Source: an uncultured Collinsella sp. (lineage in GTDB: Bacteria; Actinomycetota; Coriobacteriia; Coriobacteriales; Coriobacteriaceae). Taken from it: DNA of 64,000 bases. Position 1 is the stretch's first letter. The number at the start of each line of letters is the position of its first letter. The stretch spans positions 32,659-96,658 of the forward strand of contig CAUGNZ010000004.1 of assembly GCA_959601045.1 (NCBI GenBank), in the 5' to 3' direction. Below, one piece after another: positions 1-8,315 of the stretch. The notes beneath the pieces are model-generated. The model was not told where the DNA came from. It did not search any database and worked only from the letters and a program-made list of their open reading frames with translations. A program made the translations under genes and the position numbers.

Positions 1-2
1 GC

Positions 3-395
3 GGCGGCGAAGGGCTGCGCCTTACCAATAACGTTGAGATTCGTATGACGCGCAGCGCCCGCCTGATTTCGGGGCTTGATAGGCGCTATGCCGATATCCT
101 GCTGGCAAATAAGGACGGCAGCCGAGAGTGTCTGGTTGAATGCCAAGGTAAAGCCATTCACGGATCCATTGAATCCAAGATTTCGGACTCCGATCGAACG
201 ACGGCGCTGCAAGCGATGGGATATCCCGTCATTCTGATGACCTATGGTCAGCTGGCCGACTCCGATGCCTTCCGCGTGGTGATGGAGCTCATCATGTCCT
301 ATCTCGATGTGCCGCTGAAAGACAAGACGCCGCGACAGCAGGAGCTCGAACGGCGGCTTCGTGAGGAGATTTTTATCGATTGGGCAGGAATGTAG
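3..395 (+). CDS. C-terminal part of a hypothetical, possibly nuclease-like protein (5' end outside window)
   Basis: The reading frame is open to the left edge, so this is the end of a longer gene; an ATG at 45 is the first Met inside the window but need not be the start. The visible part has an alternating hydrophobic pattern around YADILLAN and LVECQGK, that is Asp, then Glu and Lys about 17 to 21 residues later, which loosely resembles a PD-(D/E)XK nuclease core. It then has a helical, charged C-terminus (RQQELERRLREEIF). The nuclease reading is only a guess. A GC-rich hairpin follows the stop. I do not recognise the family. Confidence 0.5.
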   Translation, partial: GGEGLRLTNNVEIRMTRSARLISGLDRRYADILLANKDGSRECLVECQGKAIHGSIESKISDSDRTTALQAMGYPVILMTYGQLADSDAFRVVMELIMSYLDVPLKDKTPRQQELERRLREEIFIDWAGM

Positions 396-422
396 CCGCG
401 CGGGTGGAAAACGGTCGCGCGG
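396..422 (+). terminator. Possible terminator hairpin after the first gene
   Basis: Arms CCGCGCG (396-402) and CGCGCGG (416-422) start directly after the stop codon and are followed by a short T-rich stretch (AGAGTTTT). Moderate support. The rest of 423-672 is AT-richer than its surroundings and shows no convincing gene. Confidence 0.45.
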
Positions 423-672
423 ACTAGAGTTTTGGTCACAAAAAGACTTATATTTCGCCTTGGAGGGGCCTTAAAAATGCTATCTAGAATAAGTTGTTTC
501 GGAAAATGGACAGTCAACTTACATTCGGCACATAGAGATCGATTTTTACCTACTAAAGTCCCTGATAAAGCTGTTTATCAAAGCGGGTGTGCTTAGCGAC
601 TTGAGCCTCACTATCGATTATCTGAAAAAACTTGTTCTGGGTATCATTTTAAAGTCGTCCGGAGCAACAAAA

Positions 673-703
673 TCGGCCCCCGTTTCGTGAAAACGGGGGC
701 CGA
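673..703 (-). terminator. Rho-independent terminator of serC-serA
   Basis: Perfect 13-bp arms, TCGGCCCCCGTTT and its complement, around a 5-nt loop. Read on the minus strand the hairpin is followed by TTTTG, as expected for the end of the leftward ser transcript. Confidence 0.85.
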
Positions 704-742
704 ATGGGCTTCGTGGTCTGTCTGGCAGGATTGGCGCCGGCG

Positions 743-1906
743 CTATTTAATCACGCGCACACGATACATCGACGGAATTTGCTTAAGTGCCTCGATCGTG
801 CTGCCGTCCAGGTGCTCATCGGTGTCGAACATGGTGTAGGCGTTCTCGCCAGCGGACTCGTTGGTCATGCGCTGCACGTTGGCGTTGTCCTTGGCGAGAA
901 TGGCCGTGATCTGGCCGATCATGTTGGGCACGTTGGCATGCAGGCAGGCAATGCGGCTTGCGGCGCGCGCCTTGCCCATGCTGCAGGCGGGGTAGTTGAC
1001 GCTGTGCGCGATGTTGCCGTTTTCCAGGTAATCCTTGAGCTCGCTGATGGCCATGTCGGCGCAGTTGGCCTCGGCCTCGCCGGTGCCGGCGCCCGAATGC
1101 GTGGTGATAAACGTGTTGGGCATCTTGACGGTCTTGGGCGTGGCAAAGTCGCAGCTAAACCAGCTGAGCTTGCCCGCGCGCAGGGCGGCGTCGACGGCGT
1201 CCTCGTCAATGATGGTCTCGCGCGCGTAGTTGATGAGCACGGCGTCCGGGGCCAGCAGGTCGATCTGCTCGGTGCTGATCATGCCGATGGTATCGGCCTT
1301 GCTGGGCACGTGCACGGTGAGGTAGTCGCAGCCGCGGCACAGATCCTCGAGCGTGCCCACGCGCTGCACCTCGCGGCTCAGCACCCACGCGTGCTCGACG
1401 GAAATGAACGGATCGTAGCCGTAAACGTCCATGCCCAGGTCGACACAGGCGTTGGCGACCTTGGAGCCTACGTTGCCCAGGCCGATGACGCCGATGCGCT
1501 TGCCCTTGAGCTCGCGGCCCACAAAGGCCTTCTTGGCCTTCTCGGCATCGACCTGGATCTCGGGGTTGTCGGCGTTGTTGCGCACCCAGTTCATCGACTG
1601 CACGACGCCGCGGCTCGAAAGCACCAGCATACCCAGGACGAGCTCCTTGACGGCGTTGCTGTTGGCACCGGGAGAGTTAAAGACGACGACGCCCTTTCTG
1701 GCGTACTCCTCGACGGGGATGTTGTTGACGCCGGCGCCGCAGCGGGCGATGGCGCGGATGCCCTCGGGCAGCTCGTAGCCGTGCAGGTCGGTGGAGCGCA
1801 TCAGGATAGCGTCGGCCTCCTCGGCGGTGCCCACAAACTCGTAGCCCTCGCCAAACTCGACTTTGCCGTCTTTAGTGATGTCGTCGATGGTCTTAATCTT
1901 ACGCAT
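743..1906 (-). CDS. serA: D-3-phosphoglycerate dehydrogenase
   Basis: Catalyses the NAD-dependent oxidation of 3-phosphoglycerate to 3-phosphohydroxypyruvate, the first committed step of serine synthesis in the cytoplasm. The 387-residue protein has the D-isomer-specific 2-hydroxyacid dehydrogenase fold: Rossmann motif GLGNVG at residues 142-147, the Arg of the INYARETIIDE segment near 225-235, and the active-site His of the TTHSGAGTGEAE segment near 270. A short ACT-like domain fills about residues 320-387, so this is the compact form without the extra intervening domain of longer SerA proteins. An AAGGAG ribosome binding site precedes the ATG. It lies 72 nt downstream of serC on the same strand, most likely in one operon ending at the 673-703 terminator. 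Confidence 0.95.
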   Translation of the reverse strand: MRKIKTIDDITKDGKVEFGEGYEFVGTAEEADAILMRSTDLHGYELPEGIRAIARCGAGVNNIPVEEYARKGVVVFNSPGANSNAVKELVLGMLVLSSRGVVQSMNWVRNNADNPEIQVDAEKAKKAFVGRELKGKRIGVIGLGNVGSKVANACVDLGMDVYGYDPFISVEHAWVLSREVQRVGTLEDLCRGCDYLTVHVPSKADTIGMISTEQIDLLAPDAVLINYARETIIDEDAVDAALRAGKLSWFSCDFATPKTVKMPNTFITTHSGAGTGEAEANCADMAISELKDYLENGNIAHSVNYPACSMGKARAASRIACLHANVPNMIGQITAILAKDNANVQRMTNESAGENAYTMFDTDEHLDGSTIEALKQIPSMYRVRVIK

Positions 1907-1978
1907 GGAAAAACTCCTTAGCAGGTTTTGATCTAAGCAGGGTGGTTTGAAGTGGCTGGTCGGCCCGCGGGTTGCGGG

Positions 1979-3103
1979 CTAGTTAGATCGCGGGCTCAAA
2001 CTATGCTGCGCTTCGAAGTCCTTCATGTACGAGGCCAGTGCCCGCACGTCTTCCATGGTTACGGCGTTGTAGACGCTGGCGCGCATGCCGCCCACCAGGC
2101 GATGGCCCTTGACGTTTTGAATCTGGTGCTCGGCCGCGCCTGCGACAAAGGCGGCGTCGAGGTCGGCATCGCCGGTACGGAACGTGACGTTGGCGATGGA
2201 GCGACTGTCTGTCTGTGCGGTGCCGTGGAATAGTTTGCTGTTCTCGAGCAGGTCGTAGAGCAGGTTGGCCTTGGCCCAGTTGCGCTCGGCCATGGCGGCA
2301 AGTCCGCCGGTCTGTTCAACCCAATGGAACACCTTGCCGCACACGTAGATGCCAAAGGTGTTGGGCGTGTTGAGCATGGAGCCCTTGGCGGCTTGGGTCT
2401 TAAGGTTCAGGTACTGCGGCGTCTGCGCAAAGGCCGGGTCGTCGGCGATCAGGTTGTCGCGCACGATGACCACGGTCACGCCCGCGGCGCCGGCGTTTTT
2501 CTGCGCACCGGCGTAAATGAGCCCGTAGCGCTCAACGTCGAGCGGCTGCGACAGAAAGCAGCTCGAGACATCGGCGACCAGCGGCACATCGCCACAGTTG
2601 GGCAGCTCGTGGTACATGGTGCCGAAGATGGTGTTGTTCTGGCAGATGTAGACGTAGTCGAGCCCGTCGCCCGTGGCCTCGGCGGCAATACGCGCGTTGA
2701 TGTCGGCCATGTCGGGGATGCGGTCGAAGTTGGTGTCTTCGGAGCTCGCGAGCAGCACGGCCTCGCCGTACTTGGCGGCCTCCTTGTACGCCTTGTTGGC
2801 AAAGTTGCCGGTCACGACGTAGCCGGCGCGGCCGCGGCGCATGAGGTTCATGGGGATGCCCGCAAACTGCAGCGTGGCGCCGCCCTGCAAAAACAGGACG
2901 CGGTAGTTGTCGGGGATGCTCAGCAGACGGCGCAGGGTTGCCTCGGCGTCGTTGATAATCTGCTGGTACATGCTAGATCGATGGCTCATCTCGAGTACGG
3001 ACATGCCGCAACCGCGGTAGTCCATCATCTCGTCGGCGATCTCGGCGAGCACGCTTGTAGGCAGCGCGGCCGGGCCAGCTGAGAAGTTGTGCACACGTGC
3101 CAT
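1979..3103 (-). CDS. serC: Phosphoserine aminotransferase
   Basis: PLP-dependent enzyme that converts 3-phosphohydroxypyruvate and glutamate to phosphoserine and 2-oxoglutarate, the second step of serine synthesis. The 374-residue protein begins with the family signature HNFSAGPAALP, carries GGATLQF near residue 75, and has the Schiff-base lysine K202 in YAGAQKNAGAAG. Length fits the E. coli-type enzyme (about 360). The start is supported by GAGGGG upstream of the ATG. It is first in the serC-serA unit. The 72-nt gap to serA holds a small GC hairpin. No phosphoserine phosphatase gene is adjacent. Confidence 0.95.
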   Translation of the reverse strand: MARVHNFSAGPAALPTSVLAEIADEMMDYRGCGMSVLEMSHRSSMYQQIINDAEATLRRLLSIPDNYRVLFLQGGATLQFAGIPMNLMRRGRAGYVVTGNFANKAYKEAAKYGEAVLLASSEDTNFDRIPDMADINARIAAEATGDGLDYVYICQNNTIFGTMYHELPNCGDVPLVADVSSCFLSQPLDVERYGLIYAGAQKNAGAAGVTVVIVRDNLIADDPAFAQTPQYLNLKTQAAKGSMLNTPNTFGIYVCGKVFHWVEQTGGLAAMAERNWAKANLLYDLLENSKLFHGTAQTDSRSIANVTFRTGDADLDAAFVAGAAEHQIQNVKGHRLVGGMRASVYNAVTMEDVRALASYMKDFEAQHSLSPRSN

Positions 3104-3329
3104 CTTCTAGTTCCCCTCGTAGTCGTTTGAACGTTCGGGATACTTTAGCACAGTGGAGCGTCAGGCGCGACCGAATCACAGCAAAACCCGAGTGCGCCGC
3201 TATGATTTACAGGATGGTTACATGGGGGAGGGGTGCTTTACTCCTCGGGCAAATCCAAATCTGCGAGCGAAGGCATGAGGTTCTCTAGGCGCTTGATTTC
3301 TTCGTCGCAAATTAGCTAACCCCTGGTCA

Positions 3330-4931
3330 CTACGACGCCAGCGTGGCGATGACGGCTTCGTCGCCGGCGTATATTAGGGTGTTGCCATCGGGGATGATGG
3401 TTTGGCCGTCGCGCTTGAGCATCACCACGATAAACGGGTGCTTGCCCTGCGGCACGTCGCGCAGGCGCTGACCGGCCAGGCGACCGTGGGGCGTCACGGT
3501 GACCTCGCGCAGCGTAACCTCGGCACGCTCTTCGAACGTTGGGGCTGCCATCACCAGAAGGTCGCCTTCCTCGATGACGGTATCGCCGTTGGGCAGTACC
3601 GGGTGTGCCCCGTCGCGCAGCACCAAGACCACGAGCATGTCCGTCGCGCTGCCAATATCGGCGAGCGAGCGCCCGGCAAACGGATGGCCAGCGCCCACCT
3701 TGAGCTTTACAAACGACATGCCGTCCTCGTCGTGGTAGTCGTTAAAGGTGCGGCGCACGTCGCCGGCCGCATCGATCATATCGAGTTTCTTCGCCACCGC
3801 CGGCAGTAGCGAACCCTGCACCACAATGCTCGATACGGCAATCACAAACACCAGGTCAAATAGGTCGTGTCCGCCGGGAACGCCGGCCACCACAGCAAAG
3901 AGGCTAAAGACGACCGAAGCCGCGCCGCGCAAGCCCGCCCAGCTTACGAGCGCAACCTGGCGAGGGCTCGTCTTAAAGGGCGCCAGCAGCAGACCGACGG
4001 CGATGGGGCGGCTCGCAAAGAGCATAAACGCCATGAGCGCCAGGCCGGGTAGCAGCATTTGCGGCAGGCGCGCGGGCGTGACGAGCAGGCCGAGCAAGAA
4101 GAAGATCGTCATCTCGGCCATCTCGGTAAGGGTGTCAAAGAAGTGCGCCATCTCGACCTTGCCGGTGATGTCGCTCGCGCCCAGCACAATGCCTGCCAGG
4201 TATACGGCCAAAAAGCCGTTGCCGCCCAGGTAGCTCGGCAGTGCGTAGGCGACGATCGCCACGGCGAACAAAAAGATAGTCTGCGCGCCCTCGGCCGTTG
4301 CGTGTGCGCGCTCAATCAGGCGGCTGGATATCCAGCCGATGGCAAGGCCCAGCCCCACGCCCAGGATGATCTGCTTGGCCAGCAGCACGGGAATGTCGAT
4401 GTTGCCACCCGCCGCGAGGGTGGCGAGTACCGCGGTGAGCATGTAGGCGACGGGGTCGTTGGAGCCCGATTCGACCTCGAGCAGCGAGTCGGTGCCGCCC
4501 TTTAGCGACAGGTTGTGCTCGCGCAGCACGCTAAAGACGCTCGCCGCGTCGGTCGACGCCACGACCGAGCCCAGCAGCAGGCCGCCGATCCAGTCGAAGC
4601 CCAGTGCGAAGTGTGCGAACACGCCAGTGATGCCGGCGGTGGCGATAACGCCGAGCGTGCTCAGCAGCACAGCGGGCGCGGCGACGGGTTTGGCACGGTC
4701 GATGTTGGTGTTAAAGCCGCCGTAGAACATGATGAACAGCAGCGCCGTGCTGCAGACGGTTTCGGTGAGCGCGTAGTCGCTAAAGTCGATGTGCGCCGGA
4801 CCGTTGACGCCGAGCAGCATGCCGAGCGCAATAAAGATGAGGAGGGTGGGGAAGGGGAGTTTTTTGCCGACGGGTTTGATGGTCAGGCACAAAATGATGA
4901 CGAGGCCGATAAAGAGAAGTATCTGGTTCAT
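3330..4931 (-). CDS. NhaP2/CvrA-type K+(Na+)/H+ antiporter with regulatory C-terminal domains
   Basis: Cation:proton antiporter of the CPA1 type, in the cytoplasmic membrane, likely serving K+/H+ exchange and pH or turgor control. The 533-residue protein starts with a helix at residues 3-20 and continues with about 12 hydrophobic segments to roughly residue 390; segments VASTDAASVFSVL and ESGSNDP are the conserved ion-path motifs of this family. The last 130 residues contain TrkA-C/RCK_C-like modules (GHPFAGRSLADIG, AGQRLRDVPQ), as in the NhaP2 group. An AGGAGC site lies 11 nt before the ATG. It stands alone, divergent from the metallophosphoesterase gene. Ion specificity cannot be read from sequence. 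Confidence 0.88.
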   Translation of the reverse strand: MNQILLFIGLVIILCLTIKPVGKKLPFPTLLIFIALGMLLGVNGPAHIDFSDYALTETVCSTALLFIMFYGGFNTNIDRAKPVAAPAVLLSTLGVIATAGITGVFAHFALGFDWIGGLLLGSVVASTDAASVFSVLREHNLSLKGGTDSLLEVESGSNDPVAYMLTAVLATLAAGGNIDIPVLLAKQIILGVGLGLAIGWISSRLIERAHATAEGAQTIFLFAVAIVAYALPSYLGGNGFLAVYLAGIVLGASDITGKVEMAHFFDTLTEMAEMTIFFLLGLLVTPARLPQMLLPGLALMAFMLFASRPIAVGLLLAPFKTSPRQVALVSWAGLRGAASVVFSLFAVVAGVPGGHDLFDLVFVIAVSSIVVQGSLLPAVAKKLDMIDAAGDVRRTFNDYHDEDGMSFVKLKVGAGHPFAGRSLADIGSATDMLVVLVLRDGAHPVLPNGDTVIEEGDLLVMAAPTFEERAEVTLREVTVTPHGRLAGQRLRDVPQGKHPFIVVMLKRDGQTIIPDGNTLIYAGDEAVIATLAS

Positions 4932-5080
4932 GGATAGTGTCCGCTCCTGGGTGGTTGGCGTGGCACGGTCAGTTGTCTGCGGTTATTTGTACCCAAAGGT
5001 GGTGGGTTTATGGGGGCGGATTACGGGCGTGCGCGATATCGTCATAGACGGCTGCCGTCTTTGCCTCTGCTCGGAAACCC

Positions 5081-5109
5081 TTTCCAGCTTTATTGCAACG
5101 GAGTACAAT
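5081..5109 (+). promoter_or_regulatory. Candidate sigma-70-type promoter for the metallophosphoesterase gene
   Basis: A TACAAT -10 box at 5104-5109 lies 17 nt after a weak -35 (TTTCCA, 5081-5086), about 75 nt before the ATG. Downstream at about 5125-5136 is a small palindrome, TTCAACTTGAA, which could be an operator; no regulator is known. Confidence 0.45.
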
Positions 5110-5184
5110 GGGTAACGTTTAAGTTCAACTTGAAGTTTTAGTTGCGGCGCCGGGCTTAGACCGCAATGCAAGGAGAGGCGTACC

Positions 5185-6024
5185 ATGGCGATCTATGTGA
5201 CATCTGATGCTCACGGGCACGTGCGTGCGCTTGACGAGGCCCTGTCTAAGATCTCGTTGACGTCCGACGACACGCTGTACGTGCTGGGCGACATGATCGA
5301 TCGCGGGCCCGATCCGGTCGGCGTTATTAAGCTCGTGCGCTCGCTGCCCAACGCCCACGTGCTCAAGGGCAATCACGAGCAGATCATGCTCGATGCCATC
5401 ATTGGCCAGGACCCGCTCGATGCCGAGACCTGGGATATCAACGGTGGCTGGACGACGAGCGAGCAGCTCAACGACATGGAATTTGAGGCATACGAGGAGC
5501 TCGTGCGATGGATGGCCGCGCTGCCGCTCTACGCGGTGGCCGAGACCGAGGAGCGCCCGTACCTGCTGGTGCATGCCGGCATCCAGACCGAGGCGGCGCG
5601 CGCGTTTTTGCTTGAGCATGGTGTCGATTGCGGTGACGGCAGGGGAGCGGTCGATGCCGATAGCGAGCTGCTGCGGCAAATGCTCGCCGTGCAGTCGTCC
5701 GATGACCTGCTGTGGATTCGTCACGGCTATTGGGATGCGCCGACGGGACTGCTTTCTGCCGAGGGCGAGGGCCCGGTCGTGGTGAGCGGCCACACGCCCA
5801 CGGTGTCGCTTGGGCGCTATTGCGAGGTTGGCGGCCTGGCGGGGCTCGATGAGGAGTCGGGCCGCGGGCAGATTGTGCGCCTGGGTGGCGAGGATACCGC
5901 CGGCGTGCCCGATCGCATCGACATCGACTGCGCCGCCGCCACCGGCTCCGAGTTCGGTCGCGTGGGCATCCTGCGCCTGGATGATGGCGCGGAGTTCTAC
6001 GCGAATATCAACCCAGGCGAATAA
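5185..6024 (+). CDS. Calcineurin-like metallophosphoesterase (Ser/Thr phosphatase / diadenosine tetraphosphatase group)
   Basis: Predicted cytoplasmic dinuclear-metal phosphoesterase. The 279-residue protein has the full set of metal-binding motifs: SDAHGH near residue 8, GDMIDRGPD near 37, GNHE near 65, the mid-protein VHAG, and GHTP near 200. This order matches the PrpE/ApaH/PP1-like group, whose members hydrolyse phosphoproteins or dinucleoside polyphosphates; which substrate applies here is unknown. GGAGAGG precedes the ATG. It is transcribed alone, with a strong terminator at 6153-6196. Confidence 0.88.
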   Translation: MAIYVTSDAHGHVRALDEALSKISLTSDDTLYVLGDMIDRGPDPVGVIKLVRSLPNAHVLKGNHEQIMLDAIIGQDPLDAETWDINGGWTTSEQLNDMEFEAYEELVRWMAALPLYAVAETEERPYLLVHAGIQTEAARAFLLEHGVDCGDGRGAVDADSELLRQMLAVQSSDDLLWIRHGYWDAPTGLLSAEGEGPVVVSGHTPTVSLGRYCEVGGLAGLDEESGRGQIVRLGGEDTAGVPDRIDIDCAAATGSEFGRVGILRLDDGAEFYANINPGE

Positions 6025-6039
6025 TCGGTGCAAAGGGTA

Positions 6040-6072
6040 GCTAATTTGGGACGGAGCTTTTTTGACTACTTT
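6040..6072 (+). repeat. Dispersed repeat, GCTAAT-TGGGACG type, copy 1
   Basis: The stretch beginning GCTAATTTGGGACGGAGCTT after the metallophosphoesterase gene resembles the stretch at 17137-17170, beginning GCTAATCTGGGACGAGGCTC, in sequence and in its position at a gene end. It is not coding in either place. Confidence 0.5.
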
Positions 6073-6152
6073 CGGAGAATAGCGCCTTCTTGCTCGGTAA
6101 GCGCGAGAAATGAGGAACGTCTGCGTCCTCGGCAGTGCGAAAATGCTCGAAA

Positions 6153-6196
6153 AACCGTCGCAACGGAGTCAAACGACGTTGCGACGGTTCTTTTTT
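6153..6196 (+). terminator. Strong Rho-independent terminator
   Basis: 13-bp perfect arms AACCGTCGCAACG (6153-6165) and CGTTGCGACGGTT (6177-6189) followed by CTTTTTT. It ends the metallophosphoesterase transcript. Confidence 0.85.
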
Positions 6197-6209
6197 GGCT
6201 GCCCGCTGG

Positions 6210-6332
6210 CTAAGTGAGTAGACTTTTTTGGAAATGCCGAGCAGCCGGCAAATTTGCCTCAACAAAACCGCAGGTCACTGACTTGTGTTTTGCCGGTGTG
6301 GTCAGGGATTCGGCAAAAGTCTACTCACTTAG
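6210..6332. repeat. Long-interval inverted repeat enclosing a recurring intergenic motif
   Basis: Perfect 18-bp inverted arms at 6210-6227 (CTAAGTGAGTAGACTTTT) and 6315-6332 enclose 87 nt. The interior contains AAAACCGCAGGT followed by GACTTGTGTTTT and GTGTGGTCAGGG, a motif that recurs near 27391 and 27616. Non-coding; it looks like a small non-autonomous repeat. Confidence 0.7.
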
Positions 6333-6379
6333 TTTTGCGTGTCGCAAATCGTCCGCAACGAGACCCCCCATTGCGCCAA

Positions 6380-7963
6380 TTAGGCGCCGTACGGGTTGCG
6401 GTCGCGCTCGATGCGTTGGCGGATGTGGGCGTATTCGATAATCAGCAGCACCAGGAGTAGGGCCATGATGGCTAGGTAGCTCACCACGGCGCCCATCAGA
6501 CCCAGCAGGTTGATCAGGATCACCGGCAGCACTACGCTTACGGCGAAGCAGATCAGGTAGATTTTGGTGACGTCGCCGGCATGGCGCAGCACCGTGATGA
6601 TGGCGTAGAGAAAGTCGATGGCCGCGGTGACGCCGCCGGCGACAACCATCAGCAGTGCCAGCGTGCGGTAGCGCTCAAAATTGAGGCCGTACATGAAGCT
6701 CATGAGGGGAATACCGGGACCTGCCATAAATGCGGCGCACACGCTGGTGATGACCACGATCAGTGCCATAACGGCAACAATAATCAGGTCAAAGCGACGA
6801 CGCTTGCGAGGATTAGCCCAAATGCTCGACAAACGCAGAAGCTGCGGTTTATAGATAAATCCAATGCTCAACAAAATAGCCTGCGCCGGAAAGAACAGGG
6901 CATTAAAGTACAGCTGATACTTGTAGGCCAGCGTGCCTTCCATCACGAACTTGGGCATGCTCTCGATAAGGTTGAACAGGAACAGCGCGCCAAAAAGCGG
7001 GGCGCACTGGATAAACAGGTGACCGACCTCGCGCAGGCTCACGCGGCGCGATTTTTCGGTTTCGAGCAGGGCGAGCGGCGCGGTGACCAGCACGAGCGAG
7101 GCGATGGCGGTGACACCCATGGCCATGGCGGCGATGGGCATGCTGCGCGTGAGGAACAGTGCCACGCTAAAGACCGCGATGACGCCGACGGATCGTAGCG
7201 TTTGGCTCATGCCGGCCAGGTAGAGTTTGTCGGCCTGCTGCAGGCGGCCCTCGTACACGTCGGCAATGCCGTCGATCGCCTTATACAGGTAGACGCCCAG
7301 GCCGATTGTGGCCATCTGCGCATCGTAGCCGCGGGCGCTGCTGTATACCAGGCCGCATGCCAGCGCGAGCGCTCCGCAGATCCAGCGGTTGAGCTGGTAA
7401 GAGGCAAAGGACGTCTTTTCGTCGATGTCCGAGACCTGGAAATTGCGCACGCCGTAGTTGCACGCGATCATTATGAGCGTGCCGGTGACAAAGGCGATGG
7501 AGAATTTGCCAGCCTCTTCGGCGCCCACGAGCTGCGTAGACACGATGGTGAGCAACGGAAACACCATGCCCCACACGGCGGTGCCCAGGGTATTCCAAAG
7601 GTAGTCGCGACGGGTGGCGTGATCTTCGTACTCGGCTTCTTGTGTGGAGAAGCCGCCGCCGTAGACGGCTCCGAGCAGGCGGTTCCACCAAGCGTTGACC
7701 ATGCGGCGGACGGGGCCGGGCTCCCGATCGCGTTCGCGCCGGCGACGGCGTGTGGCCTGGCTGCTGTCGGGGCCGCCGGCGTTGCGCTGGCTCAGCTCCT
7801 GGATGCGCGCGAGCTCTTCGGCCGTGTGGGAGGCGGGGAACAGGCCGTTCTCGATGCGTCCGCCCTGGGCCCTTGCGGTGCCGCTGCCCGCTACGGCGGG
7901 GTCGGCGACGCCATTGCGGCGGGCGATGGCGCGGCGAATGCTATCGAGGGGCGTGATGCTCAA
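6380..7963 (-). CDS. Multi-spanning membrane protein, polysaccharide flippase-like (MATE/Wzx fold)
   Basis: Predicted integral membrane protein of 527 residues with about 12-14 hydrophobic helices from residue 110 onward and an Arg-rich cytoplasmic N-terminal region (residues about 50-85). The helix pattern resembles polysaccharide exporters and lipid-linked sugar flippases of the MOP superfamily, so a role in moving surface glycans is plausible but unproven. I chose the TTG at 7963 as start: it has AAAGGA 7 nt upstream, and the longer frame up to 8254 only translates the GGGACGTTCC-type repeats at 8070-8160. No neighbouring gene shares its strand. Confidence 0.75.
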   Translation of the reverse strand: MSITPLDSIRRAIARRNGVADPAVAGSGTARAQGGRIENGLFPASHTAEELARIQELSQRNAGGPDSSQATRRRRRERDREPGPVRRMVNAWWNRLLGAVYGGGFSTQEAEYEDHATRRDYLWNTLGTAVWGMVFPLLTIVSTQLVGAEEAGKFSIAFVTGTLIMIACNYGVRNFQVSDIDEKTSFASYQLNRWICGALALACGLVYSSARGYDAQMATIGLGVYLYKAIDGIADVYEGRLQQADKLYLAGMSQTLRSVGVIAVFSVALFLTRSMPIAAMAMGVTAIASLVLVTAPLALLETEKSRRVSLREVGHLFIQCAPLFGALFLFNLIESMPKFVMEGTLAYKYQLYFNALFFPAQAILLSIGFIYKPQLLRLSSIWANPRKRRRFDLIIVAVMALIVVITSVCAAFMAGPGIPLMSFMYGLNFERYRTLALLMVVAGGVTAAIDFLYAIITVLRHAGDVTKIYLICFAVSVVLPVILINLLGLMGAVVSYLAIMALLLVLLIIEYAHIRQRIERDRNPYGA

Positions 7964-8071
7964 AGCGGAGTCCTTTCTATTGCTGCACTCTAGTATAAAC
8001 GCGACGGTGTTCGGTCGTGTTTTTGAACAGGTTGTTCGATAATTTCGGCGGCGCCATTCAGTAGACGGCAT

Positions 8072-8166
8072 TTGGGGACGTTCCTTATGTGCCGGCACTT
8101 TGGGAACGTCCCTAAGTGCCGGCATTCGGGGACACTCCTTGAATGTTGCCTGTTCAAGAGTGTCCC
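8072..8166. repeat. Cluster of GGGGACGTTCC / GTGCCGGCA repeats
   Basis: Between the divergent flippase and pckA genes the motifs GGGGACGTTCC, its near complement GGAACGTCCC, GTGCCGGCA and GGGGACACTCC alternate in both directions. The same words occur at 20868-20912. No gene is visible in 7964-8315 apart from this block and the pckA leader. Confidence 0.6.
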
Positions 8167-8315
8167 TAACGACTAGGCCGCTTGCCTGCGATTTTTGACC
8201 GTTGGGCGGGCGCTTCGCCGTTGCCGCAAAAACGTTTTTGCATATCGGGTACAACGGGCTTTACGTGAGTAAAGTGCGCGCCGCGTCCACGTGTCGCGCT
8301 TTTAAAGGAGGCCCC

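Noticed and set aside
704..1921. Long plus-strand ORF (about 405 codons)
   Set aside because: Antisense shadow of serA; no ribosome binding site, composition GC3-driven, and serA has full motifs.
7964..8254. 97-residue N-terminal extension of the flippase-like protein
   Set aside because: Translates GGGACGTTCC-type repeats; the TTG at 7963 has a proper ribosome binding site.
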